Assembly (NCBI GenBank): GCA_024707265.1
Contig: JANQAB010000003.1
Location: forward strand, 930,001-994,000
DNA length: 64,000 nucleotides
From: Sporocytophaga sp.
GTDB taxonomy: Bacteria; Bacteroidota; Bacteroidia; Cytophagales; Cytophagaceae
Reading direction: 5' to 3'
Part shown: positions 27,036 through 37,114 of the stretch, piece by piece
How the letters are laid out: each line of letters starts with the position of its first letter
Position numbering within the stretch: the first letter of the stretch is position 1
Notes under the pieces: generated by a model
Told to the model about the DNA's origin: nothing
The model's database searches: none
What the model saw: the letters and a program-made list of their open reading frames with translations, nothing else
Translations under genes and position numbers: made by a program

Positions 27036-27971
27036 TTATTTTGTTATTCCTGCTTCCTTTGAAATCCTTTTGTATAAATAAATAAAAAAAGAAAAAGCAA
27101 TGAGCGAGATTATAACAGAATAAAACGGTATAGATTCTGAGGAATCCGGATTAAAGCTGATATCTTTTTGTTTATACATATTGGCCAGAACAAGGGTAAG
27201 TGCATTGTTCATAAAATGGACAAACATGGATACATATATACTACCTGACCAATAATACAAGTATCCAAAAAGGACCCCCAGAAACATTCTTGGGAAAAAT
27301 CCAAAGAATTGAAAATGAATAAAGCTGAACAAAAATCCTGTAACCCAGATGGCTCCTGTAGGGGATTTAAGAATATCTTTTAACTCATTCTGAACTATAC
27401 CTCTGAAAACCAACTCTTCTCCAATACCCGGAATCAGGGCAACAACCAAAAGCGTCACTACAAATGATGCACTATCTTTATAATAAATAATAGTTTCAGT
27501 AAGTACTTTTGCCAGGTTTTCGCTATTCTCCATCCAATCCTGAAGCGGCTTAAGACTTGAAGGTAATTTCATATCCTTATTCCAATCCACCAGGTAAGCA
27601 AGGAGTGGCATTCCCATAAAAAAAATAATAATTGCCAAAACAAGAAAAATTGGAAGCCTTTTAGTGGCAGGGTTAAATTTTTTAAAATACGAATGCCTGA
27701 ATATTGCCATATATAAAATCGGCAGAATTAAAAAAGTGATAACAGCATTTACAGCCTGACTTTTCAAAATCAAGGCCTGAGGATTCGGGGAACTTTTTAT
27801 AAGATTTAGCAATTCAGTTTCAGAATTAAAACTGATACCAAAAACATCTTTAAGAAGAATGTGTCCTAATCCACTGCCAACTAGCATACTTCCAAGAACT
27901 GCTAAGAATACAACGAATACGCCCAGCGTTTTTTCCGGCATTCCGCTACCAGATTTATTAATATTTTCCAT
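27036..27971 (-). CDS. CPBP family intramembrane metalloprotease (Abi-like)
   Basis: 311 residues with about eight membrane helices. The CPBP/CaaX protease motifs are clear: EELVFRGIVQNEL with EExxxR, SFIHFQFFGFFPRMFLG with FxxxH, and the C-terminal FVHFMNNALTLVL. Members process membrane-bound substrates or act in bacteriocin self-immunity; the substrate is unknown. The ATG is at 27971, divergent from dusB by 93 bases. The N-terminal Gly/Lys stretch before the first helix is unremarkable. Confidence 0.85.
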   Translation of the reverse strand: MENINKSGSGMPEKTLGVFVVFLAVLGSMLVGSGLGHILLKDVFGISFNSETELLNLIKSSPNPQALILKSQAVNAVITFLILPILYMAIFRHSYFKKFNPATKRLPIFLVLAIIIFFMGMPLLAYLVDWNKDMKLPSSLKPLQDWMENSENLAKVLTETIIYYKDSASFVVTLLVVALIPGIGEELVFRGIVQNELKDILKSPTGAIWVTGFLFSFIHFQFFGFFPRMFLGVLFGYLYYWSGSIYVSMFVHFMNNALTLVLANMYKQKDISFNPDSSESIPFYSVIISLIAFSFFIYLYKRISKEAGITK

Positions 27972-28064
27972 AAAAGTTGGTAAATTTACTTTATTGCTCC
28001 GACAAATTGCGGGAACCGTTTCAAAAAAAGATACAGGAGCTCTTAATAATTAAATAATACAACT

Positions 28065-29063
28065 TTGGTTAAAATTGGTCAGATAGAACTTGGAGAATTC
28101 CCTCTTTTACTTGCTCCCATGGAGGACGTTAGTGATCCCCCTTTCAGGGCTGTTTGCAAGGAAAATGGTGCGGACATGATGTATACCGAGTTCATAGCAG
28201 CAGATGGGTTGATCCGTGATGCTGAAAAAAGTCTGCAGAAACTTGATATTTACGACTATGAGCGTCCCATTGGCATTCAGATCTTCGGAGACAAAATCGA
28301 GGCCATGCGGGAAGCTGCGGCTATAGCCGAAGAGGCAGGACCAGAGTTGGTTGACATCAACTACGGCTGCCCAGTAAATAAAGTAGCCTGTAAGGGAGCC
28401 GGAGCCGGAATTTTACTAGACCTGCCTAAAATGCAGAAAATGTCTGAGGAAATCGTCAAAAGGTGTAAAGTGCCGGTAACTGTAAAAACAAGACTAGGCT
28501 GGGATGAAAAAAACATCAAAATCCTTGAAGTAGCTCAAAGACTGCAGGATGTTGGTGTGCAGGCTTTAACCATTCATGCCCGCACCAGATATCAGATGTA
28601 CAAAGGAGAAGCTGACTGGAGCTGGATTTCCAAAGTTAAAGAAATGCAAAGCATTCACATTCCAATCTTTGGAAATGGCGATATAGATAGCCCTGAAAAA
28701 GCCTTTGATTATAAAAACAGATTTGGTCCGGACGGAATAATGATCGGAAGAGCCGCCATAGGAAATCCCTGGATTTTTAATCAGATCAAGCATTTTTTTA
28801 AAACAGGAGAAAAATTAACCGAGCCTGATATTGCAGAAAGAATAAGAGTTTGCAAGCAACATCTAATCAAATCTGTAGAATGGAAAGGACCGAAAACCGG
28901 AATTTTCGAGATGAGACCTCATTACACAAACTATTTCAGAGGTTTCCCAAATTTTAAACCATTCAGACAAAGAATTGTAACTGCAGGAAGTGTTGAAGAA
29001 GTGTCTGATATTCTGGATGAAGTTGAAAAGACCTATAGTGCAGGAATTGACGTACTAAAATAA
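28065..29063 (+). CDS. dusB: tRNA-dihydrouridine synthase DusB (TTG start)
   Basis: FMN enzyme reducing uridine to dihydrouridine in tRNA. 332 residues: a TIM barrel with APMEDVSDPPFRAVCKENGA, the catalytic Cys in VDINYGCPVNKVACKG (C102), VPVTVKTRLGW and DGIMIGRAAIGNPW, then the helical C-terminal domain. No in-frame ATG exists after the upstream stop at 28047-28049; the TTG at 28065 gives MVKIGQIELGEFPLLL, the typical start of Cytophagales homologues. A strong terminator follows at 29163. Confidence 0.94.
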   Translation: MVKIGQIELGEFPLLLAPMEDVSDPPFRAVCKENGADMMYTEFIAADGLIRDAEKSLQKLDIYDYERPIGIQIFGDKIEAMREAAAIAEEAGPELVDINYGCPVNKVACKGAGAGILLDLPKMQKMSEEIVKRCKVPVTVKTRLGWDEKNIKILEVAQRLQDVGVQALTIHARTRYQMYKGEADWSWISKVKEMQSIHIPIFGNGDIDSPEKAFDYKNRFGPDGIMIGRAAIGNPWIFNQIKHFFKTGEKLTEPDIAERIRVCKQHLIKSVEWKGPKTGIFEMRPHYTNYFRGFPNFKPFRQRIVTAGSVEEVSDILDEVEKTYSAGIDVLK

Positions 29064-29162
29064 TTTACAAAAAAAAGAGATCCCGATACAACGTTTTTAA
29101 ATATCGTGAAGTCTTACGTTTGATTAATTATCGGGAAAAAGTTAATCAATTAGGGAAGTTTT

Positions 29163-29197
29163 AAGCTCTGGAATTAAACACCAGAGCTTATTTTTTT
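29163..29197 (+). terminator. intrinsic terminator of dusB
   Basis: AAGCTCTGG (29163-29171) pairs with CCAGAGCTT (29181-29189), followed by A and seven T. The preceding 29086-29140 segment contains CCCGAT and ATCGGG, which may form a weak longer stem. Confidence 0.9.
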
Positions 29198-29215
29198 CTT
29201 AGGGCAGATTAAAAT

Positions 29216-29241
29216 AAAAAAAGAGCCCATCAGAGCTCTTT
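29216..29241 (-). terminator. intrinsic terminator of the Nfu gene
   Basis: On the minus strand AAAGAGC and GCTCTTT (29241-29235 and 29226-29220) form a stem around an eight-base loop, followed by a T tract. It stands 26 bases after the nfu stop codon. Confidence 0.8.
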
Positions 29242-29266
29242 ATCAATAATACTTTAGTATTTTTTA

Positions 29267-29845
29267 TTAAGCATTTTCAGCCACAACTTCCTGCACTTCA
29301 GGAATCATCTTTTTAAGAAGATTTTCGATACCGGCCTTCAAAGTGATTGTAGAAGAAGGGCAACCACTGCAAGAACCTTGTAAAATTACTTTAACCACAC
29401 CATCATTAAAAGAACTAAAAGTAATAGCGCCACCATCCTGCTCTACCGCAGGTCTGATATATTCATCCAGAATTACTTTTATTTTTCCAACAATTTCAGA
29501 ATCTCCAGCAGTTGGAGATAGGTTTTCAGGAACAAATTTTTCATTGAAAAGAGGCTTTCCCTCCTCCAGATAACCTTTAATCAGAGATTTAATCATTGGA
29601 GTGACTTCCATCCACTCAATATCATCTGATTTTGTGACGGTGATAAAGTTAGAAGAGAAAAATACCCTCTTCACAAAACTAAAACGGAAAAGATCCTGAG
29701 CAAGAGGACAATTTGCCGTACTTACAGGGCTAGGAAAATCAACGCTTTCCGATACCAGAAGAAAATCCGTCACGAACTTCAGAGAATTCGGATTAGGATT
29801 TGATTCTGTATAAATATTTATAACTCTTTTTTCTGTAGACTCCAT
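29267..29845 (-). CDS. nfuA: Nfu-type iron-sulfur cluster carrier (NifU C-terminal domain)
   Basis: 192 residues in two parts: an N-terminal Nfu_N domain (NIYTESNPNPNSLKFV, CPLAQDLF) and a C-terminal NifU domain with the paired cysteines C159 and C162 in QGSCSGCPSSTITLK. The protein binds a [4Fe-4S] cluster and passes it to targets; LipA is a typical client in other bacteria, and lipB is in this window, though 23 kb away. It is followed by its own terminator. Confidence 0.92.
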   Translation of the reverse strand: MESTEKRVINIYTESNPNPNSLKFVTDFLLVSESVDFPSPVSTANCPLAQDLFRFSFVKRVFFSSNFITVTKSDDIEWMEVTPMIKSLIKGYLEEGKPLFNEKFVPENLSPTAGDSEIVGKIKVILDEYIRPAVEQDGGAITFSSFNDGVVKVILQGSCSGCPSSTITLKAGIENLLKKMIPEVQEVVAENA

Positions 29846-29980
29846 GATTTTGAATGGTAAAATGGAAGAACAATTTTGAACTTAACTTAATTCATTTTAG
29901 TGGAACAAACTCATTTCCAAGTGCATTCTCTACAATGGAATAAAATATTTGTTACAACGAATCAAATTTACGAAATAATA

Positions 29981-31279
29981 TTAAGAATTCTCCCCTGATT
30001 TTTCGGATCCGGCAACAACTACTGCGGCCATTGCATCGCCGGCAACATTTATAACAGTGCGACACATATCCAGGATTCTGTCCGGTGCAAGGATCAAAGC
30101 GATACCTTCTATTGGTATATCAGTACTTTTCAGAACCGCAATTAAAGTAATCATTCCGGCTCCGGGAATTCCTGCTGCTCCAACAGCGGCCAGTGTTGCA
30201 GTAAAGACAATAGTGATTTGCTGAAAAAAAGTAAGGTCCAGACCAAATGCCTGTGCTATAAATACAGCAGCAATACTTTGATAGAGTGCGGTTCCATCCA
30301 TATTTACGGTAGTACCGAAGGGCAAAACAAATCCTGTAATTTCAGCCGGCACCTTCAGGTTATGCTCTACACTTTCCATAGTAACCGGAAGGGTTGCATT
30401 ACTTGAACTTGAGGTGAAAGCAAGCAAAAAAGCAGGTCTCATTCCTTTGAAAAACTGACCGTATTTCACATCGGAGAAAAAAGTAAAAATGAGAGGATAA
30501 AGTACAAACAGAATAATTGCCAGACCGATTAATACCGAGATCGCATACCAAAGAAGTGAATATAAAAGCTGAACCATCTGACTTCCGCTTCCTGCCAGTT
30601 CTACAAGTACAGAAGCCATTAATGAGAACACCCCTATTGGCGCAACAGCCATGATCATCATGACCATTTTCAACAAAGCCTCATTAACTGCTTCAAGAAA
30701 CCCAACTACAGTAGCAGCTTTATCTGAGGAGATTCTGGTAAGCGCTATTCCGAAAAATAGTCCAAAAAACACCACCTGAAGCATGCGGGTATTGTCTGAC
30801 GCGGCGCCGAAGAAGTTTGGCGGCACTATTTCAATCAATGGAGAAAGAGGAGTTTCCTGGACTTTCTCAAATGCTGAAATGTTTTTCTCTGTCACTTCCT
30901 GGTACTGAGAAAGCATCTGAATTCTGGTTTCCTCTGAAATTACTTTTCCCGGCTTGATAAAACCAGCAAGTGTAACCCCAAGAAAAGTGGCAATAATAGC
31001 AGTACAAAAAAATAAAAGGATCGTTTTTCCTCCGATCCTTCCGACTTTAGCAAAGTCTTTTAAGTTTGCAATTCCTGAAATTAAAGATGTGAGAATTAAA
31101 GGAATTGCAATCATCTGAAGCAGCCTAAGGAAGATGGTTCCGAATGGCTTTACATAATCTACAGTAAATTTTGCACCTTCTGAAAACCCGGGCGCATAAA
31201 TTCCCCAGAGGATTCCGGCAACCATTCCCAGAAGAATTTGTAAATAAAGAGGAAAGCTCTTCTTTGGCTTTTCTACCAT
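29981..31279 (-). CDS. dicarboxylate/amino acid:cation symporter (DAACS family)
   Basis: 432 residues, polytopic. The family motifs are present: SSSNATLPVTMESVEHNLKV (serine-rich loop), FVLPFGTTVNMDGTALYQSI (NMDGT, substrate and sodium site) and GAAGIPGAGMITLIAVL. It should import glutamate, aspartate or C4-dicarboxylates with sodium or protons. Its ATG directly follows the aroC TAA without a gap, so the two genes are co-translated, although there is no functional link. Confidence 0.93.
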   Translation of the reverse strand: MVEKPKKSFPLYLQILLGMVAGILWGIYAPGFSEGAKFTVDYVKPFGTIFLRLLQMIAIPLILTSLISGIANLKDFAKVGRIGGKTILLFFCTAIIATFLGVTLAGFIKPGKVISEETRIQMLSQYQEVTEKNISAFEKVQETPLSPLIEIVPPNFFGAASDNTRMLQVVFFGLFFGIALTRISSDKAATVVGFLEAVNEALLKMVMMIMAVAPIGVFSLMASVLVELAGSGSQMVQLLYSLLWYAISVLIGLAIILFVLYPLIFTFFSDVKYGQFFKGMRPAFLLAFTSSSSNATLPVTMESVEHNLKVPAEITGFVLPFGTTVNMDGTALYQSIAAVFIAQAFGLDLTFFQQITIVFTATLAAVGAAGIPGAGMITLIAVLKSTDIPIEGIALILAPDRILDMCRTVINVAGDAMAAVVVAGSEKSGENS

Positions 31280-32356
31280 TTATAGTTTTATTACTTTATT
31301 CCTTAAAAGTGAATCTGCAAGTACTAATGCGGCCATGGCTTCTACAATAGGTACAGCCCTAGGAACTACACAAGGATCATGTCTTCCCTTGCCGGAAACT
31401 GTTACTGTTCCCCCCTCCTGATTGATACTTTCCTGATCCTTCATCAAAGTAGCTACAGGTTTAAATGCCACTCTGAAATAAATATCCTCACCATTGGAAA
31501 TCCCGCCCTGAATACCACCTGAATGATTGGTTTTTGTTCTTACTCTGTCTCCTTCGATATAGAATGCGTCGTTATGCTGAGAGCCCAGCATTTTCACACC
31601 TTCAAAGCCGCTTCCATATTCAAATCCTTTTACAGCATTGATTCCTAGCATAGCTTTTCCAAGTTCTGCATGTAATTTATCAAAAACCGGCTCGCCAAGT
31701 CCTACAGGAGTACCGTGAATCACACATGAAACGACACCACCGATAGTATCGCAATCTTTTCTGACGCTGTCGATAAGGCTTATCATTTCTTCAGCCATTG
31801 CAGGATCGGGGCAACGCACTATGTTATTTTCGGTTTCCTCAAGATTTAGTTCTTTATAACTTTTCTGAAGTGCAAGACCACCTACCTGAGAAACATAGGC
31901 ATTGATTTTAATACCATATTTAGCAAGGAATAATTTAGCTATTGCTCCGGCAGCAACCCTTGCAAGCGTTTCTCTTGCAGAACTTCTTCCTCCTCCCCTG
32001 TAATCACGCACTCCATACTTTTCCTGGTAAGTAAAATCCGCATGAGAAGGCCTGTATCTGTCTGCTATATGTGAATAGTCCTTACTTCTTGCATCGGCAT
32101 TCCAGACCAACATTGCGATAGGTGTACCAGTTGATTTTCCTTCGAATATTCCGGAAACGATTTCTATCTTATCTTCTTCTTTTCTTTGTGTGGTGATTTT
32201 GGATTGTCCAGGCTTTCTTCTGTCCAATTCATTTTGAATGAATTCCAGATCCAGATCAAGACCTGCAGGACATCCATCCAGTACGACACCAACTGCACGG
32301 CCATGAGACTCACCGAATGTACTGATTTTAAATAATTTTCCGTAACTATTACTCAT
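31280..32356 (-). CDS. aroC: chorismate synthase
   Basis: Final step of the shikimate pathway, 5-enolpyruvylshikimate 3-phosphate to chorismate, requiring reduced FMN. 358 residues, full length. Motifs are [58 protein letters not shown] and [20 protein letters not shown]. The start overlaps the batD stop by ATGA (32353-32356), so batD-aroC-symporter form one operon. Confidence 0.96.
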   Translation of the reverse strand: MSNSYGKLFKISTFGESHGRAVGVVLDGCPAGLDLDLEFIQNELDRRKPGQSKITTQRKEEDKIEIVSGIFEGKSTGTPIAMLVWNADARSKDYSHIADRYRPSHADFTYQEKYGVRDYRGGGRSSARETLARVAAGAIAKLFLAKYGIKINAYVSQVGGLALQKSYKELNLEETENNIVRCPDPAMAEEMISLIDSVRKDCDTIGGVVSCVIHGTPVGLGEPVFDKLHAELGKAMLGINAVKGFEYGSGFEGVKMLGSQHNDAFYIEGDRVRTKTNHSGGIQGGISNGEDIYFRVAFKPVATLMKDQESINQEGGTVTVSGKGRHDPCVVPRAVPIVEAMAALVLADSLLRNKVIKL

Positions 32357-33748
32357 CGTTTGATAATTAAAATAATGGTGGTTACCAGCATAAACAGGAT
32401 GATAATATTGGTTAAGATCTTTGTAAGATCATCCCTCTCTCCTTGTCTGAGTTTGTTGCTTGACTTATCGATGAGCTGGTAAAACCCGTCTTCGTGACTT
32501 GAAATATACTCACTTTTTCTTTCTCCTTTTACATAAATCATAAATTTTGGAGTCAGAGTATCATAAGTTTTGCTTGAAGTATTGAAATAAATAAGAGAGA
32601 AACAATCTGCAAGCTTAATATTTCCGGAATTTTTAGGGAGAAATTCATAATTAAAAACTTTGGTAAATTGAACATCTCCTCCCTTCTCTTCTTTTTTCAG
32701 ATCTTCCTTTTCGGGATAAATTTCAAAATCCGGGGATTCTTTTACATTCATTTCAGCCAATGCTGGATTAAACTTTCCTGTAAGCTTTAATGAAACTTTA
32801 AGTGGCTCATTCACTTCCAAGACTTTCTTCCAGATATTTGTCTGTAGTTCTGCAATACCGACAGCCACTGAATCCATCAAAGGATGGTCGGGCAATGGTA
32901 ATACCTGGATTGCAATTCCCCCGGACTTAAACATTTTGAATTCATCTTTTTCTCTCAATTTCATTTTTAGTCCTTAAAGTAGCGTAAGTTAAAATCTTAA
33001 AACTGGTTGAAGGAATGTTTATAGTCCCAGCACCCAATGGAAAAAGGCATACTTTGTATAAGCGATACCTGTTGTAGATTTTATTATGAAATTTTACAGT
33101 ATCTTTTTTGAGTTCTCCGGGAGTTGTGATTTCTTCTATCCAGCAGTCGGCGGGTTTCAGATCCTGAATGATGCCAGTCACCTGCTTGTTCAGATCGACA
33201 AAATTGTATTCGGAAGGGTTATCTTTGGCAACAAGAAAACTTGCTGACAGCACAAAACCTTCATTGACGAAAACCGATTTTTGGCTGCTCTCCACCAGAA
33301 ACATTGCATCCAGCTCAGAAGGAGAGAATTCTTCTTTTTTCCCCGATTTATCCTCAGCTGTTTGTTCCGGAGATATTTTACCCGAAGCTACCGTAATCTT
33401 AGTACCATTAAAACGATATGACTGACCGTTTACCGAAATTGTAAAAGAAGGAAGCGTAAAAACACCGGGCTTAGAAGGTAAATATTCCTGTTCTGCGATA
33501 AATACATCTTCTTTTCTTTCCCTGTGAAAAATTGTTCGCTTTTTAGAAAAATCTTCGATTTCGGGAAATGGGCTGATTTCTTTTACTTTTTTAGTAGGGA
33601 CTGTAAGAGTAACGGTAAAAATTTCTCCCTCGCGGATAGAACGGTCAGAGAATTTAATTTTTAAATCCTGGGCTGAAAGATTACATGTTAAAAAAACAAG
33701 ACTGCAGCATATACTTAAAAGTAATTTTTCAACCATTTTTAAAAACAT
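32353..33748 (-). CDS. batD: BatD-like membrane protein, split by one extra A
   Basis: Two overlapping frames (33748-32942 and 32964-32353) join into about 464 residues. The N-terminus has a signal peptide ([19 protein letters not shown]) and immunoglobulin-like strands ([31 protein letters not shown]). The C-terminus has a single membrane helix ([18 protein letters not shown]). BatD proteins accompany MoxR, BatA and BatB in Bacteroidota, where the operon is linked to oxygen tolerance. The frame breaks in the A5 run at 32947-32951; with four A the sequence reads [17 protein letters not shown]. MoxR is not adjacent here but lies 18 kb away. Confidence 0.75.
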
Positions 33749-33947
33749 TTCCGATAAATTTTACCCCGTCACATTTCCCTGACTCCAAACTCTAAGGGAT
33801 AAAATTAGAGAAATGTGAAAAAACTTAAAACATTTTACAACATTAAGGCGTTAATAAGGTTAGTAAAGTAAGTCAAATCAAATGTAAGATTTGGTTTCAA
33901 ATTAATAACTTAAAAAAAACCTAACAACCAAAAACTATTTAAATCAA

Positions 33948-34124
33948 ATGCTTGAATACGTAAAATTAATTCTAGAGAAAGTAAGTTTTGACAAACAACT
34001 TTTTGAAAAAGAATTAAAAAAAAGTATCAGAGATTTAATTGAAGAAGAGTTAATTGATCTGAAAAAGTGGTGCTACGAAAATTTTTCCAAGGAGCACGAA
34101 ATTCTTAACAGATGCTTTGTTTAA
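33948..34124 (+). CDS. conserved small protein, 58 aa
   Basis: A complete ATG-to-TAA frame encoding MLEYVKLILEKVSFDKQLFE and continuing KELKKSIRDL, then a Trp/Cys-containing end KKWCYEN and a final NRCFV. The sequence is strongly amphipathic-helical and charged, with no signal or membrane segment. I recall similar roughly 60-residue proteins in Bacteroidota genomes but know no function. It has its own upstream spacer and a strong terminator hairpin directly downstream, which argues for a real single-gene transcript. Confidence 0.7.
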   Translation: MLEYVKLILEKVSFDKQLFEKELKKSIRDLIEEELIDLKKWCYENFSKEHEILNRCFV

Positions 34125-34133
34125 CCTGATTAA

Positions 34134-34173
34134 AGCCTGATTTTCAATAATCACTATTATTGGGAATCAGGCT
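34134..34173 (+). terminator. long hairpin terminator after the 58-aa gene
   Basis: AGCCTGATT (34134-34142) pairs with AATCAGGCT (34165-34173), and the interior CAATAAT / ATTATTG forms a second stem separated by a 2 x 2 internal loop. It also serves the convergent queG gene at its other side. Confidence 0.85.
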
Positions 34174-34200
34174 AAAAATTTTATATTTCTTTGAAGCCCT

Positions 34201-35082
34201 TCAAATTTTGTTCGCTTTATAGCCGTCTTTTTTAAATACCTCATCAAATAATTCTGACGTCAACTCTGTCCATTCTTTAAGGTTTTTAAATTCTTCAGAA
34301 GGTAAAAACTGAGGCTCATTATGTGGTTTGGAGAACCTATTCCAGGGGCAAACATCCTGACAGACATCGCAGCCAAAAATCCAGTTGTCCATCTTTCCTT
34401 TAAAATCCGAAGGAATATTATTTTTCAGTTCTATCGTAAGGTAGGAAATACACTTGCTTCCATCCACCACATAAGCATGAGAAATAGCATCTGTAGGACA
34501 AGCATCTATGCATTTGGTGCAAGTACCGCAATAATCTTTCATCGGACCATCATACTCCAGATCGAGATCCGTAATGAGTTCTGCGATAAAAAAGAAACTT
34601 CCTGCTTTAGGGTTGATGAGATTGCTGTTTTTTCCCCTCCAACCCAAACCTCCTTTTTCAGCCCAGGCTTTATCCATTACAGGAGCAGAATCAACAAATG
34701 CCCTGCCATTAAAATCTCCGATTTCCTGCTTCATATGAAGCATTAATTCTTTGAGTTTATCCTTTATAACTGTATGATAGTCCTTACCATAAGCATATTT
34801 GGAAATTTTTAACTGTTGATCAACGGGCTCTTCAGGAAAATAATTCAGCAGGAATGAAATCACAGATTTTGAACCTTCTACAAGTTTACGAGGATCAAGA
34901 CGCTTATCGAAGTGGTTTTCCATCCACTTCATTTCCCCATGATAATTATTCTTCAGCCAGTTTTCCAGTCTTGGAGCTTCCTCTTCCAAAAAATCAGCTC
35001 TGGATATGCCGCAATAATCAAAGCCCAGTTCTTTTGCTTTATTCTTAATGAGCAGGGTATGTTTGGATTTTGATGAAAACAT
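34201..35082 (-). CDS. queG: epoxyqueuosine reductase
   Basis: Last step of queuosine synthesis in tRNA, reduction of epoxyqueuosine, cobalamin- and [4Fe-4S]-dependent. 293 residues with the family start ([18 protein letters not shown]), [12 protein letters not shown], and two ferredoxin-like cysteine clusters, [16 protein letters not shown] and [13 protein letters not shown]. Five bases separate it from the stop of ruvB on the same strand. At 293 residues it is at the short end of the family, without the C-terminal HEAT-like extension. Confidence 0.92.
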   Translation of the reverse strand: MFSSKSKHTLLIKNKAKELGFDYCGISRADFLEEEAPRLENWLKNNYHGEMKWMENHFDKRLDPRKLVEGSKSVISFLLNYFPEEPVDQQLKISKYAYGKDYHTVIKDKLKELMLHMKQEIGDFNGRAFVDSAPVMDKAWAEKGGLGWRGKNSNLINPKAGSFFFIAELITDLDLEYDGPMKDYCGTCTKCIDACPTDAISHAYVVDGSKCISYLTIELKNNIPSDFKGKMDNWIFGCDVCQDVCPWNRFSKPHNEPQFLPSEEFKNLKEWTELTSELFDEVFKKDGYKANKI

Positions 35083-35087
35083 AAAGC

Positions 35088-36125
35088 TTAATGATCCAGA
35101 TCAAACAGTGTTCCTGTGCGGTTGTTTGGCTTTATTTTCAAATGCTTATAAGCCAATTCTGTGGCTTCCCGGCCTCTGGAAGTTCTTTTGATATATCCCT
35201 CTTGAATCAGGAATGGCTCATAAACTTCCTCAATGGTTTCAGCCTCTTCCCCGACCGCTGTAGCAATAGTGGAAATCCCAACAGGACCACCTTTGAATTT
35301 TTCTATGATGGTCATTAAAATTCTGTTATCCATTTCATCCAGTCCATTCTGATCCACATTCAGGGCAGTAAGAGCCATTCTTGCTATTTCAATCGTAACC
35401 CTTCCTTTTCCTTTTATCTGGGCAAAATCACGGGTTCTTCTCAGTAGATTATTAGATATACGAGGCGTTCCACGACTTCTTCTTGCTATTTCATAAGCAG
35501 CGACCTCATCAATAGGTGTATTGATAATGCCTGCAGAGCGCTCTACAATGCTTGTAAGTAATTTTGCATCATAGTACTCCAGACGTGCATTGATTCCAAA
35601 TCTGGCTCTTAAAGGAGAGGTTAGAAGGCCGGCTCTTGTAGTTGCTCCAATGAGAGTGAAAGGATTTAATCCGATTTGTACTGTACGCGCATTCGGACCG
35701 GAATCAAGCATAATGTCTATTCTGTAGTCCTCCATGGCAGAATAAAGATATTCTTCCACTACCGGATTCAGACGATGTATTTCATCAATAAAGAGTACAT
35801 CATTTGCTTCCAGATTGGTTAAAAGCCCTGCAAGGTCACCGGGCTTTTCGAGGACGGGCCCGGAAGTAATCTTAATCCCGGACCCTAATTCATTTGCAAT
35901 AATATTTGAAAGCGTGGTTTTTCCTAAGCCCGGAGGGCCATGAAGCAATACGTGATCCAACGCTTCTTCCCTTTGCTTTGCAGCTTCAACAAATATTCGA
36001 AGATTTTCAACGATTTTATCCTGACCTGTAAAATCCTCAAAGCTTAGCGGACGCAAGGCTTTTTCAAATTCCCTTTCCCCTGAATTAAAATTTTGGTTGT
36101 CGCCTTTTAAATAGTCTTCGCGCAT
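35088..36125 (-). CDS. ruvB: Holliday junction DNA helicase RuvB
   Basis: Hexameric AAA+ motor for branch migration with RuvA. 345 residues: [19 protein letters not shown] at the N-terminus, Walker [17 protein letters not shown], Walker [11 protein letters not shown], sensor [20 protein letters not shown] and the C-terminal winged helix with [21 protein letters not shown] and [20 protein letters not shown] at 36125. Neither ruvA nor ruvC is nearby. Confidence 0.97.
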   Translation of the reverse strand: MREDYLKGDNQNFNSGEREFEKALRPLSFEDFTGQDKIVENLRIFVEAAKQREEALDHVLLHGPPGLGKTTLSNIIANELGSGIKITSGPVLEKPGDLAGLLTNLEANDVLFIDEIHRLNPVVEEYLYSAMEDYRIDIMLDSGPNARTVQIGLNPFTLIGATTRAGLLTSPLRARFGINARLEYYDAKLLTSIVERSAGIINTPIDEVAAYEIARRSRGTPRISNNLLRRTRDFAQIKGKGRVTIEIARMALTALNVDQNGLDEMDNRILMTIIEKFKGGPVGISTIATAVGEEAETIEEVYEPFLIQEGYIKRTSRGREATELAYKHLKIKPNNRTGTLFDLDH

Positions 36126-36343
36126 TTCAAAAAGAATACTTTAACACAATTTTCTTCTAATTTACGATATTTTAAATGACCAGCATCAGCCATCCTCATA
36201 TTTTGCGAATAATTTTAGCAATGTCTGAATCCTGATTATCAAGTGCCTGAACGAGCCACAAAATCTAATACATTGACATTAAGCCGATGTCATAATTTTT
36301 CAATCAGCTTAAAAAAGCTAGAGCTCACTACTGAATTTTAATG

Positions 36344-36351
36344 TAAATTTG
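36344..36351 (+). promoter_or_regulatory. candidate -7 promoter element (TAAATTTG) for the methyltransferase/ZIP operon
   Basis: TAAATTTG matches TAnnTTTG and lies 13 bases before the ATG at 36365, giving a very short leader. No clean TTG is found at -33, so this rests on the -7 element alone. Confidence 0.4.
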
Positions 36352-36364
36352 CGGATTCAATTTT

Positions 36365-37105
36365 ATGGCGCAAGCAAAAAAAGAGTGGTTTAGTGAATGG
36401 TTTAACTCCCCCTATTACCATATATTATATAAGCATAGAGACTTCGAAGAGGCGGAAAACTTTATAGATAATCTTCAGGAACAACTGAAGTTTGTTGAAG
36501 GTCAGACAGCTCTTGACCTTGGTTGCGGAAGAGGGAGGCATGCATTTTACATGCATAAAAAGGGATTGAATGTAACTGGTATTGATTTATCAGAAGAAAA
36601 CATTGCCTTTGCGTCAAAATCAGAGGATGAAACGCTGCATTTCTTTGTACATGATATGCGGAATGTATTTGCGGAAAATCACTTTGACTATATCTTTAAC
36701 CTTTTTACCAGTTTTGGATATTTTGATGAAGAAAATGATAATATCCAGGCCATAAAAGCAGCATCTACAGCACTTCGTCCAAAAGGGCGAATGGTACTCG
36801 ATTTTTTCAATACAGAAAAAGTAATCCGCAATCTTCAGCAAAAAAATGAAGCTGTCATTGATGGCATTCAATTTAAGATAAGCAGAATGGTAGATGAAGG
36901 CTGGATTATAAAAGACATCAGAATTAAAGATGGTTCTTCCGAATTACATTTTCAGGAAAGAGTAAAAGGTGTAAAGCGGGAAGAATTCGAAAACTATTTT
37001 AAATTTGCGGGCCTCAAAATCCTGAATTTATACGGAGACTACCAACTTCAGCCTTTTGAGTCAGAAAGTGACCGGATGATCTTTATTCTGGAGAAAGAAA
37101 ATTAA
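36365..37105 (+). CDS. class I SAM-dependent methyltransferase
   Basis: 246 residues of the methyltransferase fold with motif I ALDLGCGRGRHAFYMHKKG, an acidic second motif (GIDLSEENIAFA), HDMRNVF at motif III and FNLFTSFGYFDEEND. The C-terminal part (FKISRMVDEGWIIKDIRI) is a beta-rich extension. The substrate is unknown; similar proteins are annotated as generic small-molecule methyltransferases. It is transcribed with the ZIP transporter gene that begins 10 bases later. Confidence 0.85.
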   Translation: MAQAKKEWFSEWFNSPYYHILYKHRDFEEAENFIDNLQEQLKFVEGQTALDLGCGRGRHAFYMHKKGLNVTGIDLSEENIAFASKSEDETLHFFVHDMRNVFAENHFDYIFNLFTSFGYFDEENDNIQAIKAASTALRPKGRMVLDFFNTEKVIRNLQQKNEAVIDGIQFKISRMVDEGWIIKDIRIKDGSSELHFQERVKGVKREEFENYFKFAGLKILNLYGDYQLQPFESESDRMIFILEKEN

Positions 37106-37114
37106 AATTATAGA

